From Bradyrhizobium sp. NP1 (GTDB lineage Bacteria; Pseudomonadota; Alphaproteobacteria; Rhizobiales; Xanthobacteraceae): a stretch of DNA of 64,000 nucleotides. The position numbers and the translations under genes were made by a program. Each line of letters starts with the position of its first letter. Position 1 is the stretch's first letter. The stretch covers positions 6,550,001 to 6,614,000 of the forward strand of contig NZ_CP127385.1 in NCBI RefSeq assembly GCF_030378205.1, written 5' to 3'. This document shows positions 1-8,676 of the stretch, piece by piece. The notes under the pieces were generated by a model. It was not told the DNA's origin. It did no database searches and was given only the letters and a program-made list of their open reading frames with translations.

Positions 1-1889
1 ATCGTCGAGCCGTCGGCGAACGCGAGATTGTAGGCTCGCGCCGGCAGTCCGATATTGTCGACGATAAGGTCGCGGTCCTTTTCCGGAATGACCTCGCGGA
101 TCTTGTCCTCGACCGCCTGGAATATCGCCTCGGTGGTTTCGATGCGGGTTCCGGCGGGAGCGCGGACGTGAAGCTGGATCTGGCCACCATCGATCAGCGG
201 GAAAAAATCGCGACCAACGAACAGGAGCATCACGGCGCCGAGGCTGAGCATCACCACGGCGACGATCGGGACGATAACCCGCCGGCGAAGCAGCGTCGTC
301 AGCAATCTTGAATAACCATCACGCAGTTTCTCGAAGCCGCGCTCGAAAGCAGCAGAAATTCGTGAGAAAAGACCCGCGGGACGGCCGTCATCCGCGTGAT
401 GGCGTTTTTCACCCTTGAGCAGCAAGCCGATCGTGATAGGGGTCAGGGTACGCGAGAGGCCGTAGGACGCCAGCATCGCGAATACGACCGCAAGCCCAAG
501 CGGGGTGAACAGATACTTGGCCGGCCCCTCGAGGAACACGACCGACGTGAACACACAGCTGATGGCAAGCGTCGAGACCAGGGTCGGCACCGCGATCTCG
601 GCAGCGCCATGCAGCGTCGCCTCGGAAAGCGGCATGCCCTCCTCGGTCCACAGGCGATGAGTATTCTCGATCGTCACGGTCGAATCGTCGACCAGAATGC
701 CGACTGCCAGCGCCAGGCCGCCGAGCGTCATGGTGTTGAGCGTCTCGCCGAGAAAATACAGCACGGTCAGCGATGACAGGATCGCCAGCGGGATCGAAAT
801 CATCACGACCAGCGTCGATCGCCAGGAACCCAGGAAGATCAGGATCATCAACGCGGTGAGTCCCGCAGCGATGGCGCCCTCGCGCAAGACGCCATTGACC
901 GAGTTTTTCACGAACACTGACTGGTCGAACAACTCGGTAATCCTGAGTCCATTCGGAGCAGCGGCGCGAATTGCCCCCAGCGCCTGCTTCACGCCGTTGA
1001 CGACCGCAAGGGTCGAGGCATTGCCGTTCTTGATCACGCTGAGCAGGACCGATCGCCTGCCATCCTCGCGCACGACGTTTTGCTGCACCATCGCGCCGTC
1101 GCGCACCTGAGCGACGTCCTTTAGAAGGATGGTAGCGCCATTGGCGAACTTGACCGGCATCATGTTGAGGTCGTCGATCGTCGCCGGCGTCGCGTTGGTT
1201 CGCACCGTATATTGGGTTTTTCCGATCTTCGCCGTTCCCGACGGTAAAGTCAGGTTCTGCGTATTGACCGCGTTCACGATGTCGAGCGGCGTCAGCCCCC
1301 GGGACAGAAGCTTGTCCGGGTCGATATCAACCATGATCTGGCGATACTTGCCGCCCGCCGGTGTGGGCAATGTGACGCCGGGTACCGGCGCCAGCTGCTG
1401 CCTTACGCGGTAGATGCCGAAGTCGTAGAGTTGCTGCTCATTCAGGTTGTCCGAATTGAGGCTGAGCTGCAGAACGGGCACGCTCGATGCATTGAATTGC
1501 ACGACGATCGGGGGCTCGATGCCTGGCGGCATCAGCGAGCGAATGGCATTCGTCGCCGACACGATTTGCGCGATCGCGAGATCGAGGTTGACGTCCGGCT
1601 GGAAGTAGATTTTCTGGATCGAAAGACCATTAAGGGTCTGCGCTTCCATGTTCTTGATGCCGTTGACGTTGGCACTGATGGAATACTGGCTATAGGTGCT
1701 GACCCGCTGCTCCATTTCCGGCGTGGTGAGGCCGGTATACTGCCAAATGACAGTCACCACCGGAATGCGGATCTCCGGAAAGATATCCGTCGGCATCGAT
1801 CGGATGGCGGCAACGCCAAGAAACAGGATCAGCGCCGCCAGCACATAGAACGTGTGCGGGAACCGCAGTGCAAATCGGACGATACCCAT
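1..1889 (-). CDS. RND efflux transporter permease subunit (N-terminal part, runs off left edge)
   Basis: Inner-membrane proton-driven RND pump subunit of the AcrB/MdtBC type. Translating the minus strand from ATG at 1889 gives 629 uninterrupted codons that continue past base 1. Visible are the N-terminal transmembrane helix (residues about 10-30), the motif PTDIFPEI just after it, the first large periplasmic loop, then a run of membrane helices including VGILVDDSTVTIENT, the usual TM4 region with paired acidic residues. The part seen ends early in the second periplasmic loop. It lies 54 bp downstream of the DUF305 gene on the same strand and may be cotranscribed with it. No adaptor or outer-membrane channel is in the window; they could lie beyond the left edge. 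Substrate unknown. Confidence 0.93.
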   Translation of the reverse strand, partial: MGIVRFALRFPHTFYVLAALILFLGVAAIRSMPTDIFPEIRIPVVTVIWQYTGLTTPEMEQRVSTYSQYSISANVNGIKNMEAQTLNGLSIQKIYFQPDVNLDLAIAQIVSATNAIRSLMPPGIEPPIVVQFNASSVPVLQLSLNSDNLNEQQLYDFGIYRVRQQLAPVPGVTLPTPAGGKYRQIMVDIDPDKLLSRGLTPLDIVNAVNTQNLTLPSGTAKIGKTQYTVRTNATPATIDDLNMMPVKFANGATILLKDVAQVRDGAMVQQNVVREDGRRSVLLSVIKNGNASTLAVVNGVKQALGAIRAAAPNGLRITELFDQSVFVKNSVNGVLREGAIAAGLTALMILIFLGSWRSTLVVMISIPLAILSSLTVLYFLGETLNTMTLGGLALAVGILVDDSTVTIENTHRLWTEEGMPLSEATLHGAAEIAVPTLVSTLAISCVFTSVVFLEGPAKYLFTPLGLAVVFAMLASYGLSRTLTPITIGLLLKGEKRHHADDGRPAGLFSRISAAFERGFEKLRDGYSRLLTTLLRRRVIVPIVAVVMLSLGAVMLLFVGRDFFPLIDGGQIQLHVRAPAGTRIETTEAIFQAVEDKIREVIPEKDRDLIVDNIGLPARAYNLAFADGST

Positions 1890-1943
1890 GATCTATCCTT
1901 GCAGCACAGGCCGCCGTGAAAGATGCACTGCGACCGGCATCGA

Positions 1944-2462
1944 CTATCGAGACACCTTCGTTCCATCGGTCGCGTCGCCCAGCCTGGTTAGTTGCGGTGA
2001 CAACTGCACGCGAGGCAGATCCATCAGCTGCATCGCGGATGATCGCCCGTCACTGACGGCATTTCGCATCACGCTGATCTCTCGCTGCTGAGCAGCAACG
2101 ATCTTCCGCGCAAGCTTGCGAAGCTGCGCGTTATGGCCGAATTTGAGCTCGGCCTTCGCCATGTCGACGGCGCCCTGATGGTGCGGCACCATCATCTCGA
2201 CGAAATCGCGATCGACATCGCCGGTCGGCTTGACCATCATGCCCGCCATCATCTTGTTCATGGCGGCTGCGTTTTCCGACAGGAACGGCTGCTCGTCCGG
2301 ATATTCAGGCCGGTCCGCGGCATATTGAATCCGCATCGAGCCGGGGAGGTGGTGATGCCGTGGAGGATCCTTCGCCAGGGCGAACGACGTCGCCGCAACC
2401 GACGCCGTGGTCGCCAGCGAGATCACACGTTTGCGGACAAAGGCGCGCGAGACCAAAATCAT
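1944..2462 (-). CDS. DUF305 family exported protein
   Basis: About 172 residues. An N-terminal basic stretch plus hydrophobic segment (residues 8-30) looks like a signal peptide or anchor. The mature part carries the DUF305 signature: DFVEMMVPHHQGAVDMA near residues 93-109, preceded by a Met/Asn-rich stretch (AAAMNKMMAGMM). DUF305 proteins are four-helix, ferritin-like-fold proteins, often found beside copper or other metal resistance genes; Met/His richness fits metal binding, but this is inference. I chose ATG 2462 over GTG 2465 because GGAG lies 6 nt before it. The gene is just upstream of the RND permease on the same strand. Confidence 0.88.
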   Translation of the reverse strand: MILVSRAFVRKRVISLATTASVAATSFALAKDPPRHHHLPGSMRIQYAADRPEYPDEQPFLSENAAAMNKMMAGMMVKPTGDVDRDFVEMMVPHHQGAVDMAKAELKFGHNAQLRKLARKIVAAQQREISVMRNAVSDGRSSAMQLMDLPRVQLSPQLTRLGDATDGTKVSR

Positions 2463-2917
2463 CACCGTCTCCAGTTGCAGTCAGCCGTCCATCTGCATGG
2501 ACTTCTTGCCCGTCGTTCGCGTCCCGCCGACATGTTTCTTGGAAACTTTGCCCCAACAAAGCACCTGGCAAGCCGCTAGGCTCCGGGATCTGTCCGAAGA
2601 TGCCCACCGAGCCCGGCGTTCTCAATTAAAAACCAATTTAGAGTTCCGGACGTCGGTTCGACGGGAGTCCGCGCAGCCTGCGACCTCGAACCGCCGCGTG
2701 ACAGCGGTGTCATCGCCTGGCACGCCGCAGCGACATCGGCGAGCCCGCGCTCGTTCAAGCCCATCAGCAGGCGCCGGAGTTCGTTATCGCACGATGTGCC
2801 GACCTCGCACGGCGTTGAAGGAACGTGATGAAATGTTGCTTTAATCCCTCGACCCCTGCCCCACTTCCCGAGATGGGCCAATCGTCGTTGGCTTTTCACG
2901 TCTAACGGAGACATCAA
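2463..2917. other. Intergenic region without recognised gene
   Basis: About 450 bp between the divergent DUF305 and small exported protein genes. Reading frames here have atypical arginine- and proline-rich translations with no recognisable domain. It should hold promoters for both flanking genes; I could not identify a convincing -35/-10 pair. A short AT-rich patch lies near 2624-2645. Confidence 0.5.
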
Positions 2918-3148
2918 ATGACCAAGGTTAAACTTCTATCGGCTGCGCTGATTGCTGCAGCCGCCTTCGCAACTCCGGCGATGGCTCGTGAGGGCCACGT
3001 CGCCGTGCGGCACCAGGCCGCCGTGACGACTCAGTCCGGCACCGATTATGCCGACGGGCGTTCCTGCATCCGGGCTCCCGCTGTCGGGGCGTTCGCTTCG
3101 GATCCCTGGGACAATGGCCCGCCGTGCGAACCTGCGTCGGTCTATTGA
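2918..3148 (+). CDS. Small exported protein of unknown function
   Basis: 76 residues with a clear Sec signal peptide (MTKVKLLSAALIAAAAFATPAMA, cleavage predicted after the AMA near residue 23), leaving a mature chain of about 53 residues. A good ribosome-binding site, GGAGA, lies 7 nt before the ATG. The mature part contains two cysteines and the ending DPWDNGPPCEPASVY, with Gly, Pro and Asp. Small secreted proteins of this style are common in Bradyrhizobium-type genomes; I know of no function. It stands alone on the plus strand. Confidence 0.75.
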   Translation: MTKVKLLSAALIAAAAFATPAMAREGHVAVRHQAAVTTQSGTDYADGRSCIRAPAVGAFASDPWDNGPPCEPASVY

Positions 3149-3539
3149 TCGTCCGCATCGCAGCGCCAGTAGCAGACCGGATCGATTCGGTCCGCATCCA
3201 ACGCTGGCGTGACCGCGCTCGAAGAGGTCGGGCTGGAAACGAGATGCCATAAGGCCTGACTTCTTCTTTGGCACTGCCCGCTTGCTCCAAGCGGGCAGCG
3301 AAAACGTCGATCAACCAATTGATGCGGCGGCTGCAGGCCCGTGACGGGCGCGAGCGCGGTGACGCCTCCAAATCCAAAGCAACACGAAGCGGCCGCCGCA
3401 GACCATCGCCGTGGAGCAGACGCACCCGCTTCGCCGACCGGCGGCACTTTCCCGCGCCACCGGTCGCCCCCCAATCGATGTGCGTTGCCCGGTACTCACC
3501 TGACCGTGCCGAGCCGTCATCTCATCTCTGGAGTTTTCA
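3149..3539. other. Intergenic region without recognised gene
   Basis: About 390 bp between the small exported protein and the aquaporin. Apart from the perfect hairpin at 3274-3298 I see no gene; open frames in this stretch are compositional shadows. Confidence 0.5.
3274..3298 (+). terminator. Hairpin, possible terminator
   Basis: A perfect 10-bp inverted repeat (CTGCCCGCTT / AAGCGGGCAG) with a 5-nt loop, 126 bp after the small exported protein. No T-run follows, so factor-independent termination is not certain. Confidence 0.45.
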
Positions 3540-4274
3540 ATGTCTGACCGGATCGCACCCAGGCTCCTCGTGGAGTTCATCGGCACTTTCTCGCTCATAT
3601 TCATCGGCGCCGGCGCCGCGGCCGTGCTCGGCGATGGTGTCGGCTTGCCCGGCATCGCCGCGATCGCCTTTGCCCATGGTTTGACCGTCATGGTCTTTGC
3701 CTTCGCCTACGGCTCCGTGTCTGGTGGCCATTTCAACCCCTCCGTCACGACCGCCGTCCTCGCTGCCGGCGCCATGCGTGCGGGCGAGGCGGCCGGCTAC
3801 ATCGCCAGCCAGCTTGTGGGCGGTCTCCTTGGCGCGCTGTTGCTGCGGGCCGTGCTTGGGGGTACGGCAACCGGCCTCGGCACGCCGATGCTCGCGCACG
3901 ACCTGGCCCTGGGCAATACGACCCTCACGGTCACGCCCTGGGCGGGCTTTGCGATCGAGGCGGTCCTCGCCTTTTTCCTGTGCACGGTCGTGCTCAGCAC
4001 CGCGGTCGCGGGCCGCGCTGGAAATTTCGCGCCGCTGGCGATCGGCATGACGCTGACCCTCAACATCATCATGGGCGGACCACTCACGGGCGCAGCCTTC
4101 AACCCCGCGCGGGCGCTCGGCCCGATGGTCGCGACCGGAAATTTCAACGATGCCTGGCTCTACCTGGTGGCCCCAATCGTCGGCGCCATCATCGCGGCCA
4201 TTGTGCACACAGGCGTCGCCCGACTCATCCACGAACGGATTGCGACGGCCGCTGCCCAAACACCCGCCGAGTGA
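3540..4274 (+). CDS. Aquaporin / MIP family channel
   Basis: 244 residues, six membrane helices and two half-helices, the normal size for a bacterial MIP channel. The first NPA box reads Asn-Pro-Ser (HFNPSV, N66-P67-S68); the second is canonical (AAFNPAR, N188-P189-A190-R191). Twelve residues before the second Asn, where E. coli AqpZ has His174, this protein has Ile176, as in archaeal AqpM. Together with the Ser box this suggests a wider, less strictly water-selective pore, which is inference. It carries water and possibly small neutral solutes across the inner membrane. Convergent with the 52-residue protein, with a palindromic hairpin between them. Confidence 0.93.
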   Translation: MSDRIAPRLLVEFIGTFSLIFIGAGAAAVLGDGVGLPGIAAIAFAHGLTVMVFAFAYGSVSGGHFNPSVTTAVLAAGAMRAGEAAGYIASQLVGGLLGALLLRAVLGGTATGLGTPMLAHDLALGNTTLTVTPWAGFAIEAVLAFFLCTVVLSTAVAGRAGNFAPLAIGMTLTLNIIMGGPLTGAAFNPARALGPMVATGNFNDAWLYLVAPIVGAIIAAIVHTGVARLIHERIATAAAQTPAE

Positions 4275-4342
4275 GGTCAATAACAGGCTCGCCGTCGGTA
4301 ACACGCACCGGCTTCGCAAACTTCGGACAACCGCATGGAGAA

Positions 4343-4368
4343 CATGGCCGGCGCAAGCGCCGGCCATG
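4343..4368. terminator. Perfect 12-bp-arm hairpin between convergent genes
   Basis: CATGGCCGGCGC, AA, GCGCCGGCCATG: arms match perfectly around a 2-base centre. It starts 2 bp past the stop of the 52-residue gene on the minus strand and 68 bp after the aquaporin stop, so it can serve as a shared bidirectional terminator. There is no T-run on either side. Confidence 0.6.
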
Positions 4369-4370
4369 AG

Positions 4371-4529
4371 CTAGCGGTTGAACGGCGGAGCGATACCGTG
4401 AAACGCGGCATAGCCGCTGGTTACGTGACCGACAGGATCGGTTTTGGCAGCGTGCGCTATCGTGGCGAACACAATCACAATGCAGGTGAGAATTCCTAAC
4501 CAAGTCGACACGACGCTGATCTTGTTCAT
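4371..4529 (-). CDS. Small exported or membrane-anchored protein (52 aa)
   Basis: ATG at 4529 to TAG at 4371 on the minus strand. The N-terminus has one hydrophobic segment (residues about 10-25, LGILTCIVIVFATIAHA) that could be a signal peptide cut after AHA or AHAA, or a single anchor. The short remainder has Gly, His and aromatic residues (GYAAFHGIAPPFNR). GGAG lies 4-5 nt before the ATG, which supports real translation. The reading frame is short but ends directly at a strong hairpin. Function unknown; no homologue recognised. Confidence 0.6.
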   Translation of the reverse strand: MNKISVVSTWLGILTCIVIVFATIAHAAKTDPVGHVTSGYAAFHGIAPPFNR

Positions 4530-4824
4530 GGCTCCATCTCGCTTTCATGCGCGGAAACTACGAGAACGGCCCACCCAGGAGAAGACACGAAGGCGCGAAC
4601 ACAGTGTTTCGCCGCGGTTGATAATCACATCCTCTTTCGCCAGACCGTGAGCGCAGCAGCTGTGCGGGCGTCACCATCGTCCTGCCGTCATCCGACGCTC
4701 GTCAACTCCGAGAGGGCCCGGTTCGTGTTGGGACAGCCCAACGGGGGGCGTCGTCCGGATCGCCATTCCATGACATCGAAGCTCCCGTAGCACCCACAAA
4801 ACGACGTCAGCCGAATTCGCGGGG
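4530..4824. other. Intergenic region without recognised gene
   Basis: About 295 bp between the 52-residue gene's start and the cytochrome c peroxidase-like gene's stop, both on the minus strand. It should contain the promoter of the small gene. No coding region or strong hairpin recognised. Confidence 0.4.
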
Positions 4825-6303
4825 CTATTTCTGGGTCGGCGCATATCCGTCCGTCAGCGTCTGCATGAAAGCCACCAACGCGTCCTCCTCCTGGTCGGTC
4901 AGACCCAGGTTTCCAGTCTTGCTCTTGTTCATGTTTTCGGTGGTCTCAGGGACCGGCCAGCAACCGGTCCCTTCGCGCGGATCGCGCGGCGCGCAGCGCG
5001 GCAGCACGTCGCGCGTATTGTAGAAATGGACGATCTGCTTCAGGCTCCTGAAGTAGCCATTGTGGCCGTATGCTTTCACGAAGTCGGGCGCCGGTCGCTT
5101 GTCCACATTGCGCAGTGTGGGAACCTTGAAGCGTCCTTGATTACCCGATGCCAGTGTCTTCCAGCGCGCATCGACAGCGGATGGCTGGCTGAGCGGATGG
5201 CCGTTCGCGAGGAAGGCGCCGACGCCGCCATCCACGAACGAGGAACCCTTGTTGTTCGCGACATAGCCGCGATCGTCCGGCGCATCTTCCATGTAGTAAG
5301 GGAGCCCCGGATTGGCTGGTGTCCCAATGTTGCTCGCGGTGGAATCCGTGAACAGCGGGTCTTCTCCGGGTCCGCCGTCGCGGTGGCATTCGTTGCATCG
5401 GCCCTTGCCGCGGAACACCTCGTAACCCTGCTGCTCCTGTTGAGTAAACTGCGCCTTACCGGCGAGCACGGCATCGTATTTCGACGAGAACGCGGTGACT
5501 TCGTGGGAGGCTTCGTAGCCCGCGATCGACTGCGCCATCTGGTCGAACGTCGTGGCGGCGCGGCCGCGATCGACCATGCTCAGATGCACGGGCGTCGGGT
5601 CGCCGGCGGCCGGCGGACCAGGGGTGTTACAGACACCTTCGACGTTGGTCGGCCAGTCGATTGCGAACGCCTGTGCGCCCCACACAGCTTCGAACAAGCC
5701 GCGATAGGGACGTTGCGAGGCGCGATAGACCGAACATGCAATGTCGGGAAGACCCATCTCGGTCGGGTTGGTCGGCGGACCTTCGGCCTGCTCGGCCGCA
5801 GGATTGCCGAGGCGCCGCCCGGTCGCACGCATGTCCCAGAAATTGCCGCCCACAAGATCGCCCTGGCCCTCATTGTAGTGCAGCACCGGCGCAAGCGGCG
5901 CATAGGTGTGGGTCTGCGGCTTGCGTTCGCTGAAACGGGTCCGAACCGACCCGGGATAGGCCCCTGTTGTCCGGTTGATCTCCGAGATCGGCCCGGTAAA
6001 CCCGGTTTCCGGCATGTGGCAGAATGCGCAGGCCTCGTTACGATTGACCGAGAGTTCCTTGTCGTAGAGCAGCAGCTTGCCGAGCAGTTCGATCTGCTGG
6101 ACCTGATTGTCAGGGAGGGACTTCAGGCGCTGCAAAGTATCCGTCTCGATCCGGTCAATTTCAGCTTCCAGGCGGGCGATCTCGGCGAGCGTCGCCGGCG
6201 AGAACGGCGCGGCACTCTCGCGGGCAGGCAGATTTGCTGCAGCCAGGAACGTCGCCGCGACCATGCCGGCCGGAAACGCAAATCCGATGTGCCACATTTT
6301 CAT
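4825..6303 (-). CDS. Di-haem cytochrome c peroxidase-like protein (CcpA/MauG superfamily)
   Basis: 492 residues from ATG 6303. A hydrophobic N-terminus (residues 1-27) is a signal peptide, so the protein is periplasmic. Two CxxCH haem c sites are visible: CAFCH at 92-96 and CNECH at 303-307. The C-terminal part has the family sequence FKVPTLRNV, then YGHNGYFRSLKQIVHFYN, and ends with LTDQEEDALVAFMQTL. Bacterial di-haem peroxidases reduce hydrogen peroxide with electrons from small cytochromes; MauG relatives oxidise protein substrates instead. At 492 residues it is longer than classical CcpA (about 325), with extra sequence between the haem sites, so it is probably one of the larger, poorly characterised relatives. 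It stands alone, 171 bp downstream of a TetR gene. Confidence 0.9.
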   Translation of the reverse strand: MKMWHIGFAFPAGMVAATFLAAANLPARESAAPFSPATLAEIARLEAEIDRIETDTLQRLKSLPDNQVQQIELLGKLLLYDKELSVNRNEACAFCHMPETGFTGPISEINRTTGAYPGSVRTRFSERKPQTHTYAPLAPVLHYNEGQGDLVGGNFWDMRATGRRLGNPAAEQAEGPPTNPTEMGLPDIACSVYRASQRPYRGLFEAVWGAQAFAIDWPTNVEGVCNTPGPPAAGDPTPVHLSMVDRGRAATTFDQMAQSIAGYEASHEVTAFSSKYDAVLAGKAQFTQQEQQGYEVFRGKGRCNECHRDGGPGEDPLFTDSTASNIGTPANPGLPYYMEDAPDDRGYVANNKGSSFVDGGVGAFLANGHPLSQPSAVDARWKTLASGNQGRFKVPTLRNVDKRPAPDFVKAYGHNGYFRSLKQIVHFYNTRDVLPRCAPRDPREGTGCWPVPETTENMNKSKTGNLGLTDQEEDALVAFMQTLTDGYAPTQK

Positions 6304-6474
6304 GAGCGCAGCCTCTTCGCTTCGGTAGAACGCCGTCGGCCTCTGTCGCCGCAAGTCCGAGCCATATTATCGCTGAGCGCCTCTGGCATCGATGGTTAGC
6401 TTGAAATTCGACCGGGTCATCTGCGGGTGCGGACATGGCGGGGACCGCAGAGACGACGTTCGCCCGGATTGCGA

Positions 6475-7083
6475 CTACTCCGCCAGCACACGACAGATCT
6501 TCAGCGCGTCGGTGGCGACCGCATCGACGCTCTTTGCATAACCACCGCGAATCCAAACCTTCGTAATTTCCAGCACCGCGCCGGTCACACCGGCACGCAC
6601 GAGCTCCCCCCTCTTCAATCTTGCGCTGGCGTTTGGAACGAGCGTTCGCGACAACAACTCGCCGAACTCGCGAAGCAGCGCCGCTCCTGCCTCATCGACG
6701 GCCGGCCCGACGCGGGAGATCTCCAGCACGAACAGCCGGGCGCCGACAGGATCGTCCTTCAGCGCCTGAAAATAGGTCCGCAGCACCGCATGGCAACGCT
6801 CGTCCGCTCCACCGCCGTGCTCAGCCCGGACCCGGTCGAGGCAATCGATCAATCGATGCGAAACGGTCCGGAAGGCGGCAATCAGCAGCGCCTCGCTGCT
6901 TTCGAATGATTCGTAGAAATAGCGCTCGGTGAGCTCTGCTGCCTCGCACACCGCCTTCACGGTCGCGTTACGGTAGCCGACCTCACCATAAACGCGGATC
7001 GCCGCCTCGATCAGCCGCTCGTGCCGTGCCAGCCGCCGCGCCTCGGCGGAATGCCCTCCGTACTGCCGTTCCGTCACCATCAT
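6475..7083 (-). CDS. TetR/AcrR family transcriptional regulator
   Basis: 202 residues. The N-terminal helix-turn-helix is clear: residues about 20-65 with RLIEAAIRVYGEVGYRNAT, then VKAVCEAAELTERYFYESF, then the usual linker to the ligand-binding C-terminal domain. It is divergent from the flavin oxidoreductase at 7294. Two similar palindromes lie in the shared 210-bp promoter region, so it probably represses both itself and the oxidoreductase in response to an unknown small molecule. The ATG at 7083 is followed by a second ATG, so the start may be one codon later. Confidence 0.93.
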   Translation of the reverse strand: MMVTERQYGGHSAEARRLARHERLIEAAIRVYGEVGYRNATVKAVCEAAELTERYFYESFESSEALLIAAFRTVSHRLIDCLDRVRAEHGGGADERCHAVLRTYFQALKDDPVGARLFVLEISRVGPAVDEAGAALLREFGELLSRTLVPNASARLKRGELVRAGVTGAVLEITKVWIRGGYAKSVDAVATDALKICRVLAE

Positions 7084-7101
7084 CCTGCCTGCTCGAGCTA
7101 C

Positions 7102-7130
7102 TTGACAATAGCTATTGTCAGATATTTAAT
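7102..7130 (+). promoter_or_regulatory. Predicted sigma-70-type promoter for the flavin oxidoreductase gene
   Basis: TTGACA at 7102-7107, a 17-bp spacer, and TTTAAT at 7125-7130 (5 of 6 to TATAAT), reading toward the oxidoreductase. Operator 1 covers the -35 and half the spacer; operator 2 begins immediately after the -10, over the expected transcription start. Confidence 0.65.
7103..7120. promoter_or_regulatory. TetR operator 1 (perfect 18-bp palindrome)
   Basis: TGACAATAG / CTATTGTCA, 9-bp arms with no spacer. It lies between divergent tetR and oxidoreductase genes and overlaps the predicted -35 element, a position that fits repression. Confidence 0.75.
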
Positions 7131-7152
7131 TCTGACAATATCGTATGTCAGA
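7131..7152. promoter_or_regulatory. TetR operator 2 (imperfect palindrome)
   Basis: TCTGACA ... TGTCAGA, 7-bp perfect arms, sharing the half-site TGACAATA with operator 1. The centres of the two sites are 30 bp apart, about three helical turns, so both would face the same side of the DNA. Confidence 0.65.
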
Positions 7153-7293
7153 CGAAGAGACCAGACCCGCGATTGCGCAATCCCTGGCCTCCGATCGCAT
7201 CGCGGCGCGCCAACGGGAAGTTTCCAGGCAAGCCGACGCAGCCCGCCAGCGCGAACACACTTGATAGCGCACCCAAACACCCGAGCCATTCAC

Positions 7294-8526
7294 ATGAGCC
7301 CCTTCACTCCCCTGGTTTTGCCCAATGGTGCCGTGATTTCCAATCGCCTCGCAAAAGCGTCGATGGAAGAAAACATGGCTGACTACGAACACCTGCCATC
7401 CGAGGACCTGTTTCGCCTCTATCGGGCCTGGGCCGACGGCGGCGCCGGCTTGATCCTCACCGGCAACGTCATGATCGATCGCCGCGCTCTCACCGGGCCG
7501 GGCGGCATCGTGCTCGAGAATGACAAGCACCTCGACAGGTTTAGCGAGTGGGCGCGGATAGGACGCAGCAAGGGCGGTCAGTTCTGGATGCAGATCAACC
7601 ATCCCGGCCGTCAGGTCCCCGCGAACCTGGGCCAACCGACGGTCGCTCCGTCAGCCATACCGCTCGAGCTCGGGGCGTTGTCGCGCATGTTCCCGATTCC
7701 TAGGGAAATGACCGAGCAGGAGATCGATGACGTGGTGCGGCGGTTTGCGCGGACCGCGGCTCTGGCGGAGCGAGCCGGCTTCACCGGCGTCGAGATCCAC
7801 GCAGCGCATGGTTACCTGATAAACCAGTTCCTCTCGCCCCTCAGCAACAGGCGGACCGACCGCTGGGGCGGATCACTCGACAATCGGGCACGCTTGCTGA
7901 GGACGGTTATCGAGGCTGTGCGTGCCCAGGTGCACCCGGCATTTTGCGTTGCCGTCAAACTCAATTCGGCGGACTTTCAACGTGGCGGCTTCGATACGGC
8001 CGACGCGCGCGGTGTCCTGGAGATGCTCAACGCACTGCCCATTGATTTGGTGGAGATCTCCGGCGGCAACTACGAGGCGCCGGCCATGCAAGGCGAAGCC
8101 CGCGATGGCCGCACGCTGGCGCGTGAAGCGTATTTCCTGGAATTTGCGAAGGAGATGCTGTCGACCGCGCGCATGCCGCTGATGGTGACCGGTGGCATCG
8201 GTCGGCTCGAGATCGTCGAACGTGTCCTGGCCAGCGGCATCTCGGTGGCGGGGATGGCCTCGGCGCTGGCCATCGAACCACGACTGCCGGCTCTGTGGCG
8301 CCAGGGAAAGGATGTGGAAGCGAAGCTTCGGCCGGTCACGTGGCGGCACAAGCTGTTGGCAGCACGGGCCTACATGGCAAGCATCAAGTACCAGCTGCGG
8401 GCGACCAGTCTCGGGCGATTGACGAATCCCAACGTCTGGCCGTTGCTCGCCTTTGTCATTGAACGACTGGACGTGAATCGCCGGTCCGCCCAATACCGCA
8501 GGTGGATGGCCGCGCATTCCTCGTAA
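7294..8526 (+). CDS. NADH:flavin oxidoreductase, Old Yellow Enzyme family
   Basis: 410 residues from ATG 7294 (the open frame extends upstream, through the operators, so that part cannot be coding). FMN-binding TIM barrel: an N-terminal strand FTPLVLPNGAVISNRLAKASM, the conserved HPGRQ near residues 105-109, the family hallmark EIHAAHGYLINQFLSP with the catalytic His pair, then SNRRTDRWGGS, and near the C-terminus TGGIG for phosphate binding. Enzymes of this group reduce activated C=C bonds or electrophiles using NAD(P)H; the sequence resembles the single-domain type without the C-terminal dinucleotide domain. Controlled by the divergent TetR protein through two operators. Confidence 0.93.
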   Translation: MSPFTPLVLPNGAVISNRLAKASMEENMADYEHLPSEDLFRLYRAWADGGAGLILTGNVMIDRRALTGPGGIVLENDKHLDRFSEWARIGRSKGGQFWMQINHPGRQVPANLGQPTVAPSAIPLELGALSRMFPIPREMTEQEIDDVVRRFARTAALAERAGFTGVEIHAAHGYLINQFLSPLSNRRTDRWGGSLDNRARLLRTVIEAVRAQVHPAFCVAVKLNSADFQRGGFDTADARGVLEMLNALPIDLVEISGGNYEAPAMQGEARDGRTLAREAYFLEFAKEMLSTARMPLMVTGGIGRLEIVERVLASGISVAGMASALAIEPRLPALWRQGKDVEAKLRPVTWRHKLLAARAYMASIKYQLRATSLGRLTNPNVWPLLAFVIERLDVNRRSAQYRRWMAAHSS

Positions 8527-8560
8527 CAATGAAGATTGGCTATAGAGCCTCGATCGGCCC

Positions 8561-8580
8561 GCCCTTCCCTGTGGAAGGGC
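8561..8580 (+). terminator. Hairpin terminator after the oxidoreductase
   Basis: GCCCTTCC, CTGT, GGAAGGGC: perfect 8-bp stem with tetraloop, 34 bp after the oxidoreductase stop. No strong T-run. Confidence 0.5.
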
Positions 8581-8676
8581 CAGGCTTATGTGCTTGCAGG
8601 CTAGCGGATCAAGCCGCCCGCCAGCAGGGAGGATACCTGCGATCGACACCGCCGCCGGTCAGGCCCGGATCAGCCA

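Noticed and set aside
5026..6399. 457-codon open frame on the plus strand
   Set aside because: Antisense to the peroxidase gene, whose two CxxCH sites are clear.
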